NCBI RefSeq assembly: GCF_005849285.1
Contig: NZ_CP040517.1
Location: forward strand, 2,920,501-2,984,500
Source: Luteithermobacter gelatinilyticus
GTDB lineage: Bacteria > Pseudomonadota > Alphaproteobacteria > Sphingomonadales > Emcibacteraceae
Length of the DNA: 64,000 nucleotides
Direction of reading: 5' to 3'
The notes under the pieces were generated by a model. The model was given only the letters and a program-made list of their open reading frames with translations. It was not told where the DNA came from and made no database searches. This document shows positions 33,150 to 42,547 of this stretch, one piece after another (the first letter of the stretch is position 1; each line of letters begins with the position of its first letter). Both the position numbers and the translations under genes were made by a program.

Positions 33150-36100
33150 ATGATGACTGTATCCAACCGGGCCGTGGAAAGTTCCCTGCATCAGCCGGGT
33201 TATGTCAAGGCGGTGCTGGGCCCGACCAATACGGGGAAAACCCATCTGGCTGTCGAACGCATGCTGGGTCATTCCACAGGAATGATCGGACTGCCGTTGC
33301 GGCTTCTGGCCCGGGAAATCTATGACCGTATCATCACCTCGCCACAGAATCCAGGCGGACGTAATACCGTGGCGCTGATTACCGGCGAGGAAAAGATCAT
33401 GCCCAAAAATCCGCGCTGGTATGTGTGCACCGTGGAAAGCATGCCGATGGAAAAGGAGGTGGCGTTCCTCGCCCTCGATGAAGTGCAACTGGCCGCAGAC
33501 CGGGAGCGGGGCCATGTGTTCACCGATCGGCTGCTCAGGGCGCGAGGGCGGGAGGAAACCATGTTTTTGGGCGCCGACACCATGCGTCCGCTGATTCGGC
33601 AACTTGTGCCGAATGTGGACTTTTCCACCCGCCGGCGCTTTTCAACCCTGAGCTATGTCACGCCGAAAAAACTCTCGCGTCTGCCGCGGCGCTCGGCCCT
33701 GGTCGCCTTCAGCGCCAATAATGTGTACGGTTATGCGGAAATGATCCGCCGGCAAAAAGGCGGGGCCGCCGTGGTCATGGGCGCACTCAGCCCGCGCACC
33801 CGCAATGCCCAGGTCGAATTATACCAGAACGGCGATGTGGATTATCTGGTGGCCACCGACGCCATCGGCATGGGGCTCAATATGGACATCGACCATGTCT
33901 GTTTCGCCCAGACCTGGAAATTCGACGGTCAGCGGATGCGCACGCTCACCCCGGCGGAACTGGGTCAGATCGCCGGACGCGCCGGCCGCCACATGAACAA
34001 TGGCACCTTCGGCATCCTGAGCGAAGGCGCGGATTATGAACGCGGCCTGCCGGAAGAGGTGGTTCGTGCCATTGAAGATCATGACTTTGCCCCGGAAACC
34101 GTCCTGCAATGGCGCAATGCCTATCTGGATTTCAGTCACCCGGACGCCCTGATTCGTTCGCTGGAGGCCCCGCCGGAGCGGCCCGGCCTCACCCGCACCC
34201 TGGAAAAGATCGACCTGCTGGCGCTGCGCCGCCTGGTGGACAACCCCCGGATCAGACCCTTGCTCGGGGGCCCCGCAGCCCTTAAGACATTATGGGAAGT
34301 ATGCCAGATTCCGGACTTCCGCAAAACCTCAGACGAGGAACATGTCAACCTCCTGGCGGAGATTTTTTGGCAGATTTCCTCGGACAACGGGGTGTTGTCC
34401 CATGATTGGGTTGCCCGCCAGATCGCTCCCCTGGATCGTACCGATGGCGGGATCGATAGCCTGTCATCGCGTATTGCGCATATCCGGACCTGGACGTATA
34501 TTTCCCACCGGGCGGGATGGCTGGACAGGGCGGCACATTGGCAGGATGTGACAAGAGATATTGAAGACAGGCTGTCAGATGCGCTACATGAACGCCTGAC
34601 ACAACGATTCGTCGACCGGCGCACGTCGGTCTTGATGAGAGAGTTACGCCAAAAAGGAAGGTTGATGGCAACGATTGATACAGACGGCAGTGTTTTCGTG
34701 GAAGGCCATTTCATCGGAACACTGGAAGGATTCCAGTTCCGGGAGGATCCCGGAGCCTATGGAGAAGACAGCAAAACGCTGCGTCATGCAGCCGACAAGG
34801 TGCTGGCTGAAGAAATCGCCCGGCGGGCCCGGGACCTCAGTGAAGCGAGTGAGGGCGAACTCTCGCTGATTTTTGCACAAGACCTGACCCAGAGCACCAT
34901 CAACTGGCGGGGCATCCCCATCGCCCGTGTGATCAAGGGGGCGGACATCCTCTCTCCGCGGACGCAGGTGATCCCCACACCGCTGCTGCAGGGTGACAGC
35001 CTGGCACTGGTTCAGGAAACGGTGAGCCGCTGGCTGAAAAATCATGTGGAAGAGATTCTGGCCCCGATCTTTGTCCTCAAAGAGGCCGTCGATGGCGGCA
35101 CGGACGAAAACGGCACCCCCTTGATTGAAGGGTTGGCCCGGGGCATCGCCTTCCAGATGGTCGAAAAGCTGGGCACCATTCCGCGCCGACTGATCGCCCG
35201 AGATTTCAAACAGGTGGATCGGGAAGGCCGGTTCCAGATCAAGAAACTGGGCGTGTGGCTGGGGGCGGCGAGCCTTTATATTCCAGCCGTCCTCAAACCC
35301 GCGCCGGCGCAGCTCAGGCTGTTTCTCTGGGCGCTCTATAACGATATGTCCAACCTGCCGGAAATGCCGCCGGCGGGCCTATGTACCATCAAGATTGATG
35401 AGACAGCCCCGCGCACCTTTTACGAAGTTTCCGGCTACCGGGTGACCGGCAAGAATGCCGTGCGGCTTGATATGCTGGAGCGGCTGGCCAATGCCGCCCG
35501 GGAAATCTCCCTCAAGGGCCCCTTTCCACCCAGCCCTGATCTGATGAGTCTGGTGGGCGTCAGCGGTGAGGATTTTGAGGAAATCATGCGCTATCTGGGA
35601 TATGTGCTGAAAGAATTCAGCCCACAGGAAGCGGCCGAAATCGAACAAAAACGGGGTGCCGCCGCAACAGAAACACCCCCCGCAGCCGAAACGCAGGCAA
35701 GCACAGACAACCAGACCGAAGCCCAGCCTGAGCCCAGTTCCGAGAACGGATCAGAAGACGCCCCGGTAACCGCTGCTGAGGCGCCCCCGGAAGCCCCCTC
35801 TGAAACACCCCCGGAAGCCCCCTCTGAAATGGCCGCGGAAACGAACAGCCCCCTTCCCGAGCTGGAAGAAAATGCGGCCGCCGCAACAGGCGGCGGGGAA
35901 GCGCCGGCGGCTGCTGAAGAAACGGCTGAAGAAACAACTCCGCAGGAGACGGCCGCACAAGGGACAAATCCGGAAGAAACAGACCGGAAAGAAAGTCCGG
36001 CCGAAAAGACCGCCGAACCGGAAGTTCCTGAAAAAATCATGCTGTTTGTGCATCAGCCGGATGTCGCCCGGGCCCCGTCCCGTCATAAAAGAGCGAAAAA

Positions 36101-36329
36101 ATCTTTTGCCCGGAACGCCAAAGGCCCGTCATCCGGACCGAAGGATGCCGATCCCCGGCGTACTAAGGGAGGCAAGGGCCGCAAAGGCGGTAAACCCCGC
36201 CAGGGCGGCGCCTCCAAGCCACGGGTGATCACCGCAACCGCCCCGCGCAAGAAAAACCAGGCCATCGATCCGGATTCACCTTTTGCGGCATTGGCCGAGC
36301 TGAAAAAAAGCCTGAGCGGCAAAAAATAG
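33150..36329 (+). CDS. MgpS/SUV3-like RNA helicase with a long disordered tail
   Basis: 1059 residues. Helicase motifs are GPTNTGKTH (Walker A, about 25-33), LDEVQLAADRERG (motif II) and GQIAGRAGRH (motif VI), followed by the SUV3-type C-terminal region. The catalytic part ends near residue 830. The remaining 230 residues are low-complexity: first acidic and Pro/Ala/Glu-rich (about 830-955), then Lys/Arg/Gly-rich (about 965-1040). Alphaproteobacterial members resemble the mitochondrial degradosome helicase SUV3 and are linked to RNA turnover. The S4 RNA-binding gene 43 nt downstream supports an RNA role. Confidence 0.9.
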   Translation: MMTVSNRAVESSLHQPGYVKAVLGPTNTGKTHLAVERMLGHSTGMIGLPLRLLAREIYDRIITSPQNPGGRNTVALITGEEKIMPKNPRWYVCTVESMPMEKEVAFLALDEVQLAADRERGHVFTDRLLRARGREETMFLGADTMRPLIRQLVPNVDFSTRRRFSTLSYVTPKKLSRLPRRSALVAFSANNVYGYAEMIRRQKGGAAVVMGALSPRTRNAQVELYQNGDVDYLVATDAIGMGLNMDIDHVCFAQTWKFDGQRMRTLTPAELGQIAGRAGRHMNNGTFGILSEGADYERGLPEEVVRAIEDHDFAPETVLQWRNAYLDFSHPDALIRSLEAPPERPGLTRTLEKIDLLALRRLVDNPRIRPLLGGPAALKTLWEVCQIPDFRKTSDEEHVNLLAEIFWQISSDNGVLSHDWVARQIAPLDRTDGGIDSLSSRIAHIRTWTYISHRAGWLDRAAHWQDVTRDIEDRLSDALHERLTQRFVDRRTSVLMRELRQKGRLMATIDTDGSVFVEGHFIGTLEGFQFREDPGAYGEDSKTLRHAADKVLAEEIARRARDLSEASEGELSLIFAQDLTQSTINWRGIPIARVIKGADILSPRTQVIPTPLLQGDSLALVQETVSRWLKNHVEEILAPIFVLKEAVDGGTDENGTPLIEGLARGIAFQMVEKLGTIPRRLIARDFKQVDREGRFQIKKLGVWLGAASLYIPAVLKPAPAQLRLFLWALYNDMSNLPEMPPAGLCTIKIDETAPRTFYEVSGYRVTGKNAVRLDMLERLANAAREISLKGPFPPSPDLMSLVGVSGEDFEEIMRYLGYVLKEFSPQEAAEIEQKRGAAATETPPAAETQASTDNQTEAQPEPSSENGSEDAPVTAAEAPPEAPSETPPEAPSEMAAETNSPLPELEENAAAATGGGEAPAAAEETAEETTPQETAAQGTNPEETDRKESPAEKTAEPEVPEKIMLFVHQPDVARAPSRHKRAKKSFARNAKGPSSGPKDADPRRTKGGKGRKGGKPRQGGASKPRVITATAPRKKNQAIDPDSPFAALAELKKSLSGKK

Positions 36330-36372
36330 GCTGGATCAAGCAAGCCGGAAGGCCAGTAATGGAAACAGCGGC

Positions 36373-36759
36373 ATGACAGAACAGACCAAAAGCCAGCGCC
36401 TGGATGTCTGGCTCTGGCATGCCCGTTTTTTCAAAACCCGCACTCTGGCCACAAAAATCTGTCGCGGGGGTAAAGTCCGCCTCAATGGCCAGACCATCAA
36501 AAAAGCCAGCGTTATGATTGGCACAGAAGACGTGATCACCTTTCCCCAAGGCGGCGAAACGCGCATTGCCCGGGTGCGGGCGCTGGGGCTGCGGCGCGGC
36601 CCGGCAGCGGAAGCCCGCGAATTATATGAGGACCTGACCCCGCCACGCGCCCCCAAATCGGCATCCCCGAAAATCGGCCAGCGGGACAAGGGGGCCGGAC
36701 GGCCGACCAAGGCGGAGCGGCGCGCGCTCGATAAATTCCGCGACAAATTCGGCAAATAA
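36373..36759 (+). CDS. S4-domain RNA-binding protein (Hsp15/HslR-like)
   Basis: 128 residues with an S4 fold at the N-terminus (RLDVWLWHARFFKTRTLATKICRGGKVRLNGQTIKKAS) and a basic tail. In E. coli, Hsp15 binds 50S subunits carrying stalled nascent chains. It follows the helicase closely on the same strand, a pairing common in Alphaproteobacteria. Probably co-transcribed. Confidence 0.9.
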   Translation: MTEQTKSQRLDVWLWHARFFKTRTLATKICRGGKVRLNGQTIKKASVMIGTEDVITFPQGGETRIARVRALGLRRGPAAEARELYEDLTPPRAPKSASPKIGQRDKGAGRPTKAERRALDKFRDKFGK

Positions 36760-36807
36760 CTCCCGTTAGATAGAATCCCGTCTAATCTTAAACGGCCCTT
36801 AACCCTT

Positions 36808-36894
36808 TTGTCCCAAAATAAGGATGGGCTCAGGGGCGCAAACCCTGTTGGGGATGTCGCCATCGCGCCAGGAGTCCGGATGATTTTGGGACAA
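36808..36894 (+). promoter_or_regulatory. 12-bp inverted repeat placing the retropepsin start codon in a stem
   Basis: TTGTCCCAAAAT (36808-36819) and ATTTTGGGACAA (36883-36894) pair perfectly around 63 nt. The second arm ends on the A of the retropepsin ATG. A five-codon ORF (MILGQ) with AGGAG upstream starts at 36880 and its TGA overlaps that ATG, suggesting translational coupling. Confidence 0.5.
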
Positions 36895-37439
36895 TGACGA
36901 TGATACATCCCTACAAGATCTTTTTTGGCGCCCTGGCCATAACCATCGGGGTTGCCTATTGGGCCGACGGTTTCATGGCGGCTGTGGACAGACAGGGCGG
37001 TTCTTCCGGGAGCGAAAGACGTGATGAGCCCCGCGAAGACCCGCCAGCAGCACCAAGCGCTGAAGTTTTTGACGAAATTCACATTCCCCGCGGTCCTGAC
37101 GGACATTACTGGGTGAAGGGCGACATCAAGGGGGTGAAAGTTTCCTTTGTGGTGGATACCGGCGCGAGCCATCTTGCCCTCACATATGAAGACGCCGAAC
37201 AGATCGGTCTGTATCCTGCACATCTGGAATATAGCATATCTGTCAGTACTGCCAATGGCCCGACCCGGATGGCCCATGTCACGCTGCCCTCCGTCAGCCT
37301 GGGTGATGTGGAAGTCACTGACGTAAGCGCCACAGTAGCGCAGCAAGGACAATTACCCGTCTCACTGCTGGGCATGAGTTTTCTCAATCAGCTCAATAGT
37401 TTCGAATTCCAGGGTGAGGAGCTGGTGCTGCGCCGCTGA
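36894..37439 (+). CDS. retropepsin-like aspartic protease family protein
   Basis: 181 residues: one N-terminal membrane segment (IFFGALAITIGVAYWADGF), a Pro/Glu linker, and a single aspartic-protease lobe with the active-site motif VVDTGASHLALT at about 84-95. It ends in the hydrophobic GMSFLNQL strand region. Single-lobe proteins of this TIGR02281-like family are expected to dimerise like retroviral protease; periplasmic orientation is likely. Start sites ATG 36894 or ATG 36900 are both possible. Substrates unknown. Confidence 0.88.
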   Translation: MTMIHPYKIFFGALAITIGVAYWADGFMAAVDRQGGSSGSERRDEPREDPPAAPSAEVFDEIHIPRGPDGHYWVKGDIKGVKVSFVVDTGASHLALTYEDAEQIGLYPAHLEYSISVSTANGPTRMAHVTLPSVSLGDVEVTDVSATVAQQGQLPVSLLGMSFLNQLNSFEFQGEELVLRR

Positions 37440-37474
37440 GGCAACATTCCTCATGCCCCCAATGGTACTGCGGG

Positions 37475-40336
37475 TTATTCCGCGATCCGGCGGGTTTTCC
37501 GGGCCAGGGCTTCATGATGCTTCTGCCATGAGGCGGGCTTGTCGCATCGGCGTACCTCTACCGCTGTCACCTTATATTCCGGGCAGTTGGTGGCCCAGTC
37601 GCTGAGTTCCGTGGTCACCACATTGGCCCCGGTTTCCGGCATGTGAAAAGTGGTATAGACGACCCCGGGCTGCATTCTTTCGGAAAGGACAGCACGCAAC
37701 GTCGTTTCGCCCATGCGGCTTTTGAGCACCACCCGGTCCCCGTTGCGGATATTACGGTCTGCGGCATCACGCGGATGAATTTCCAGGAGGTCTTCCTCAT
37801 GCCAGATATTGTTGTCCGTGCGCCGGGTCTGGGCCCCCACATTATACTGGCTTAAGATCCGGCCGGTGGTGAGAATCAGCGGAAACCTCCGGCTGGTCTT
37901 TTCGCGGGTGGGCACAAATTCGGTAATGACAAAATTGCCCTTACCGCGCACAAATCCCCCCACATGCATGATCTCCGTCCCCTCGGGCGCCGCATCATTG
38001 CACGGCCATTGCAGGCTGCCCACCTCATCAAGTTTCCGGAAACTCACCCCGGCAAATGTCGGGGTCAGCCGGGCAATCTCATCCATAATCTGGGCCGCAT
38101 TGCCGTAACGCATATCATATCCCATGGCGCGGGCGAGGCGGCAGGTAATCTCCCACTCCTCCAGTCCCGTCTCCCCCGGCGGGGCATTTTTGGGGCGTAT
38201 GGCCCGGCGGACGCGGTTGATGCGCCGTTCCGCATTGATGAAAGTGCCATTCTTTTCCAGAAAACTGGTCCCCGGCAGAAAAACATGGGCAAACTGCGCA
38301 GTTTCATTGAGAAACAGATCCTGCACAATCAGACAGTCGAGTTTGGTCAGTGCTTCTTCCACATGCTGAATGTTGGGATCACTCTGCGCGACATCCTCGC
38401 CCTGGATATAAAGGGCCTTGAACGCCCCGTCCACCGCCGCGTTGAACATGCCCGGAATGCGCAGGCCCGGCTCCCCGTCCAGCATCACTCCCCAGTCCGC
38501 TTCGAAAAGCGTACGGGTCGCCGCGTCATTCACTGGCCGGTAGCCTGGCAGTTCATGGGGGAAAGAGCCCATATCGCAGGAGCCTTGAACGTTATTCTGC
38601 CCCCGTAACGGATTAACGCCACAGCCCGGAAAACCGAGATTGCCAGTGGCCATGGCCAGATTCGCCATTGCCATGACCGCCGTGGATCCCTGACTGTGTT
38701 CGGTCACGCCAAGTCCGTAATAGATGGCCGCACGGCCTTCGCCATTTTTCCTGGCCGCGGCATAAAGACGTGCTGCGGCGCGTATATCTGCCGCTGAAAC
38801 CCCGGTGAGTTCGGAAACGGCTTCGGGACTGTTTTCTGGCTTCAGGACAAACTCTCGCCAAGCTTTAAACGCCTCATGATCACAGCGCTGGCGCACATAT
38901 TTCTCATCTACCAGATTTTCCTCAACCACCACATGGGCCAAGGCATTGAGCAAAGCCACATTGGTGCCGGGGCGCAACGGCAGGTGATAGGTTGCCTCCA
39001 CATGTGGCGAGCGCACCAGATCAATGGCCCGCGGATCAATGACGATCAGTTTCGCCCCCTCGCGCAGGCGGCGTTTCATCTGGGACGCGAAAACCGGATG
39101 CGCATCGGTGGGGTTGGCGCCGATGACCATAATCACCTCGGCCTGCATCACGCTGTCGAAATGCTGGGTGCCGGCGGACGTGCCCAGAGTCTGCTTCAGC
39201 CCGTAGCCCGTCGGGCTGTGACAAACCCGCGCACAGGTATCCACATTGTTGTTGCCAAAGACGGCCCGCACCAGTTTCTGCATCACATACACTTCTTCAT
39301 TGGTACAGCGCGACGAGGTGATGGCGCCGATAGACTTGCGGCCATATTTGTCCTGCACGTCCCTGAGGCGGCGGGCGGCGGTGGAAATGGCCTCGTCCCA
39401 GCCGACCTGGCGCCAGGGATCGGTGATCTTGTCACGGATCAGAGGGGTGGTGATGCGATCCTTGTGGGTGGCATATCCCCAGGCGAAACGCCCTTTGACA
39501 CAGCTGTGTCCGTGATTGGCCTTACCGTCCTTCCACGGCACCATGCGGATCACCTCCTCGCCCCTCATTTCAGCCTTGAAGCCGCACCCCACGCCGCAAT
39601 AGGCGCAGGTGGTCAGCACGGTATGCTCGCCCAACCCCCGCTCAATCACCGTATCTTCCATCAGCGCGGCCGTAGGGCAGACCTGAAGGCAGGCGCCGCA
39701 GGACACACATTCGCTGTCCAGAAAAGCCTGCTTCGCGCCGGCCACCACCTGGCTGTCAAATCCGCGCCCTTCAATGGTCAGCGCAAAGGTGCCCTGAATT
39801 TCGTCACAGGCCCGCACACAACGGCTGCACACAATACATTTCGACGGGTCAAAGGTGAAATAGGGGTTGCTGCTATCCCGGGGCTGATCCAGGTGGGTTC
39901 TGCCCCCCGCTTCATACCGCACATTCCGCAATCCCACGACCCCCGCCATATCCTGTAATTCACAGTCCCCGTTGGCGGAACAGGTCAGACAGTCCAGCGG
40001 ATGATCCGAAATATACAGCTCCATTACCCCCCGACGCAGCCGGGCGAGACGTTCTGATTCCGTACATACCTCCATACCATCGCGCACCGGGGTGGTGCAG
40101 CTTGCCGGCGTTCCTTTTTGACCGGCAATTTCCACCAGACATAACCGGCAGGAGCCGAATTCCTTCAAACTGTCCGTAGCGCAGAGCCGGGGAATGTCAA
40201 TGCCCGCCGCCGCCGCCGCCCGCATCACCGTCGTTCCCTCGGACACGGTGATTCCGACCCCGTCAATTGTCACCGTTACCTGACGAGACCCGGATCCTGC
40301 CGGCGTGCCATAATCACGTTCCTTGAGAATACTCAT
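37475..40336 (-). CDS. fdsA: NAD-dependent formate dehydrogenase, alpha (molybdopterin) subunit
   Basis: 953 residues from ATG 40336. In order: a [2Fe-2S] domain (Cys52, 63, 66, 80), an NuoG-like cluster region (Cys116, 119, 125), two 4Fe-4S ferredoxin motifs (Cys167-177 and Cys210-220), the molybdopterin-domain 4Fe-4S site (Cys244, 247, 251, 279) and the bis-MGD catalytic domain. The metal-bound catalytic residue is Cys372 followed by His373 (ARVCHSP), so no selenocysteine is used. It oxidises formate to CO2 in the cytoplasm and passes electrons through FdsG/FdsB to NAD. The usual fdsC and fdsD genes do not follow. Confidence 0.95.
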   Translation of the reverse strand: MSILKERDYGTPAGSGSRQVTVTIDGVGITVSEGTTVMRAAAAAGIDIPRLCATDSLKEFGSCRLCLVEIAGQKGTPASCTTPVRDGMEVCTESERLARLRRGVMELYISDHPLDCLTCSANGDCELQDMAGVVGLRNVRYEAGGRTHLDQPRDSSNPYFTFDPSKCIVCSRCVRACDEIQGTFALTIEGRGFDSQVVAGAKQAFLDSECVSCGACLQVCPTAALMEDTVIERGLGEHTVLTTCAYCGVGCGFKAEMRGEEVIRMVPWKDGKANHGHSCVKGRFAWGYATHKDRITTPLIRDKITDPWRQVGWDEAISTAARRLRDVQDKYGRKSIGAITSSRCTNEEVYVMQKLVRAVFGNNNVDTCARVCHSPTGYGLKQTLGTSAGTQHFDSVMQAEVIMVIGANPTDAHPVFASQMKRRLREGAKLIVIDPRAIDLVRSPHVEATYHLPLRPGTNVALLNALAHVVVEENLVDEKYVRQRCDHEAFKAWREFVLKPENSPEAVSELTGVSAADIRAAARLYAAARKNGEGRAAIYYGLGVTEHSQGSTAVMAMANLAMATGNLGFPGCGVNPLRGQNNVQGSCDMGSFPHELPGYRPVNDAATRTLFEADWGVMLDGEPGLRIPGMFNAAVDGAFKALYIQGEDVAQSDPNIQHVEEALTKLDCLIVQDLFLNETAQFAHVFLPGTSFLEKNGTFINAERRINRVRRAIRPKNAPPGETGLEEWEITCRLARAMGYDMRYGNAAQIMDEIARLTPTFAGVSFRKLDEVGSLQWPCNDAAPEGTEIMHVGGFVRGKGNFVITEFVPTREKTSRRFPLILTTGRILSQYNVGAQTRRTDNNIWHEEDLLEIHPRDAADRNIRNGDRVVLKSRMGETTLRAVLSERMQPGVVYTTFHMPETGANVVTTELSDWATNCPEYKVTAVEVRRCDKPASWQKHHEALARKTRRIAE

Positions 40337-40340
40337 TCCC

Positions 40341-41918
40341 TCACTCCGCCACATTCTTCAGGGCCGGAAAGTCTTCCGGAAAATATTTCAGCGCCGATTT
40401 CACGGGATAGGGAATAAGCCCCCCCATGGCGCAAAGCGAGCCCTGCTCCATGACTTCACATAGATCCTTCAGCAACGCATGATTGTCTACCGGATTTTCG
40501 CCGCTGATAATCCTGTCCAGGGTTTCCGCCCCACGCACCGATCCCAGACGACAGGGGGTGCATTTCCCACAGGATTCCACTTCACAGAATTCAAAGGCAA
40601 ATTTCGCCTGTTCCGCCATATCCACCGTGTCATCAAACACCACGACCCCGCCATGGCCAAGCATGGCGCCGACATGGGCCAACGTCTCATAGGCCATCGG
40701 CAGGTCCATTTGACGGGCCGGAAGATAAGCTCCCAACGGCCCGCCCAGCTGAATGGCACGTATCGGCCTTCCTGAAAACGTTCCGCCCCCGAAATCTTCC
40801 ACCAGCTCGCGCAGGGTAATACCAAACGCCTTTTCCACCAGCCCGCCGCACCGGATATTGCCTGCAAGCTGGAACGGCTGGGTGCCACGGGAACGGCCCC
40901 GGCCAAAATCGGCATAAGCCTCTGCACCTTCGGCAAGAATGAACGGCACGGTGGCCAGCGTCACCACATTGTTGACCACGGTCGGCTTGCCGAACAGGCC
41001 TTCGTGCGCTGGCAGCGGCGGTTTGGCACGCACCTGTCCGCGTTTGCCTTCCAGGCTTTCGAGCATGCTGGTCTCTTCCCCGCAAATATAAGCGCCGGCC
41101 CCTTTGCGCAGCTCAATGTCAAACGCGCGACCGGAGCCTTGGATATCCGGTCCCAACCATCCCTGCGTTCGCAGGACCTCCAGCGCCTCTTCCAGGATTT
41201 CGTAACAGAGCGGATATTCACTTCTGAGATAGATAAAGCCCTTGTCCGCTCCCACCGCCAGAGCGGCAATAATCATACCTTCGATCACAGAGAAGGGATC
41301 CCCTTCCATCAAAAGCCGATCGGCAAAAGTGCCGCTGTCGCCCTCATCGGCGTTGCAGGCGATATATTTCTGATCCGCCCCAGCCTTCAGCACCGTCTCC
41401 CATTTGATGCCGGTGGGAAAGGCTGCCCCCCCACGTCCGCGCAGCCCGGACCCGATCACCTCCCGCACGATGGCCTCAGGCGACATGACAAGGGCTTTTT
41501 CCAGTCCCTCGAACCCGCCAGTGTCCCGATAGTCTTCCACATTCAGGGGTTCGATCCGGCCAATGCGAGCAAAGGTCAGCCGTTCCTGCCGCGCCAGATA
41601 GGGAATGTCCACCGTCGGCCCCAGTGACAGCTCATGTGTTCCCCCGTCCAGGAAACCGGCCTTAAAAAGTCCGGGCACATCATCCGGGTTCACCGGACCA
41701 TAGGCCAGCCGCCCCCAGGGCGTTTCCACCTCAACCATGGGTTCCAGCCAGCTTAAGCCCCAGCTGCCGTTGCGCACAATATCCAGCTCGATACCGCGCC
41801 GGCGCGCCTCATCAAAGATTGCCACGGCCACCTCATCCGCCCCCAAGGACAGCGCCGTGGTTTCCAGCGGGATATAAATCCGGGCCAGGCGATCGTTATG
41901 GGTATAAAGGTCGCTCAT
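40341..41918 (-). CDS. fdsB: formate dehydrogenase, beta (flavin, NAD-binding) subunit
   Basis: 525 residues, NuoF-like. FMN/NAD binding is seen in GSGLRGRGGAAFPTGIKW and ACNADEGDSGTFADR; the 4Fe-4S site is CGKCTPCRLG plus a later Cys in GSLCAMGG. The N-terminal ~110 residues are the extension typical of FdsB proteins. Its ATG overlaps the fdsG stop (ATGA), and fdsA begins five bases past its stop, so the three subunits are translationally coupled. Confidence 0.95.
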   Translation of the reverse strand: MSDLYTHNDRLARIYIPLETTALSLGADEVAVAIFDEARRRGIELDIVRNGSWGLSWLEPMVEVETPWGRLAYGPVNPDDVPGLFKAGFLDGGTHELSLGPTVDIPYLARQERLTFARIGRIEPLNVEDYRDTGGFEGLEKALVMSPEAIVREVIGSGLRGRGGAAFPTGIKWETVLKAGADQKYIACNADEGDSGTFADRLLMEGDPFSVIEGMIIAALAVGADKGFIYLRSEYPLCYEILEEALEVLRTQGWLGPDIQGSGRAFDIELRKGAGAYICGEETSMLESLEGKRGQVRAKPPLPAHEGLFGKPTVVNNVVTLATVPFILAEGAEAYADFGRGRSRGTQPFQLAGNIRCGGLVEKAFGITLRELVEDFGGGTFSGRPIRAIQLGGPLGAYLPARQMDLPMAYETLAHVGAMLGHGGVVVFDDTVDMAEQAKFAFEFCEVESCGKCTPCRLGSVRGAETLDRIISGENPVDNHALLKDLCEVMEQGSLCAMGGLIPYPVKSALKYFPEDFPALKNVAE

Positions 41919-42400
41919 GAGGGCCTCCCCCGAACAAGACGACTGAACCTTTCCGCCGTCATCCGGCCATAGACCCGATCGTCAATCATGACACTGGGCG
42001 GAGTGGCGCAGTTGCCCAGACAATAGACCGCTTCCAGGGTCACCGCCCCGTCGCAGGTGGTTTCGCCAAAATCAACCCCCAAGAAATCCTTGACCGCAGC
42101 CGTGAGTTTTCGTGACCCCATCGCCTGGCAAGCTTCGGCCTGGCAGAGTTTCACGACCTTGTGTCCGGCCGGGCGGTCGCGGAAATCGTGGTAAAAACTC
42201 ACCACCCCATAAACTTCCGCCCGGGACAGGTTAAAAGCCTTGGCCAGCGTCTCATAAGCGGCCTCATCAATATACCCGAATTCCGCCTGCAAGGCGTGTA
42301 GCGCTTCGATCAGGCCACCTTTCACCCCACAATGTCCGGAGATGATCTGATCCGCCCGACCCGGGTCCCAGTCGGGTCCCGGGTTCCGTTCTGTTGCCAC
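41915..42400 (-). CDS. fdsG: formate dehydrogenase, gamma subunit
   Basis: 161 residues, NuoE-like thioredoxin-fold [2Fe-2S] protein. Cluster ligands are CQAEACQAMG (two Cys, four apart) and CLGNCATPP (two Cys, three apart). The start is GTG 42400 with AAGGAGAATAT upstream. First gene of the fdsGBA set. Confidence 0.94.
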   Translation of the reverse strand: MATERNPGPDWDPGRADQIISGHCGVKGGLIEALHALQAEFGYIDEAAYETLAKAFNLSRAEVYGVVSFYHDFRDRPAGHKVVKLCQAEACQAMGSRKLTAAVKDFLGVDFGETTCDGAVTLEAVYCLGNCATPPSVMIDDRVYGRMTAERFSRLVRGRPS

Positions 42401-42491
42401 CCCATATTCTCCTTTTCTCCGGCCTCCGTTGTGGGGGACATTGTATCACAGTTTATCTTCGTCGCCTACACCACCGCCGGCTTTACCCCCC

Positions 42492-42547
42492 TAGAGTGAA
42501 TTGTGAAGAGAGAGTGAATTGTGAAGAGGTTGACTCAATTCACTCTA
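42492..42547. repeat. palindromic repeat with duplicated left arm, inside the fghA 3' end
   Basis: The left arm occurs twice (42492-42508 and 42510-42530) before one right arm CAATTCACTCTA (42536-42547). The TGA stop of fghA (42540-42542) lies in that right arm. The copy separates fghA from fdsG. Confidence 0.85.
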
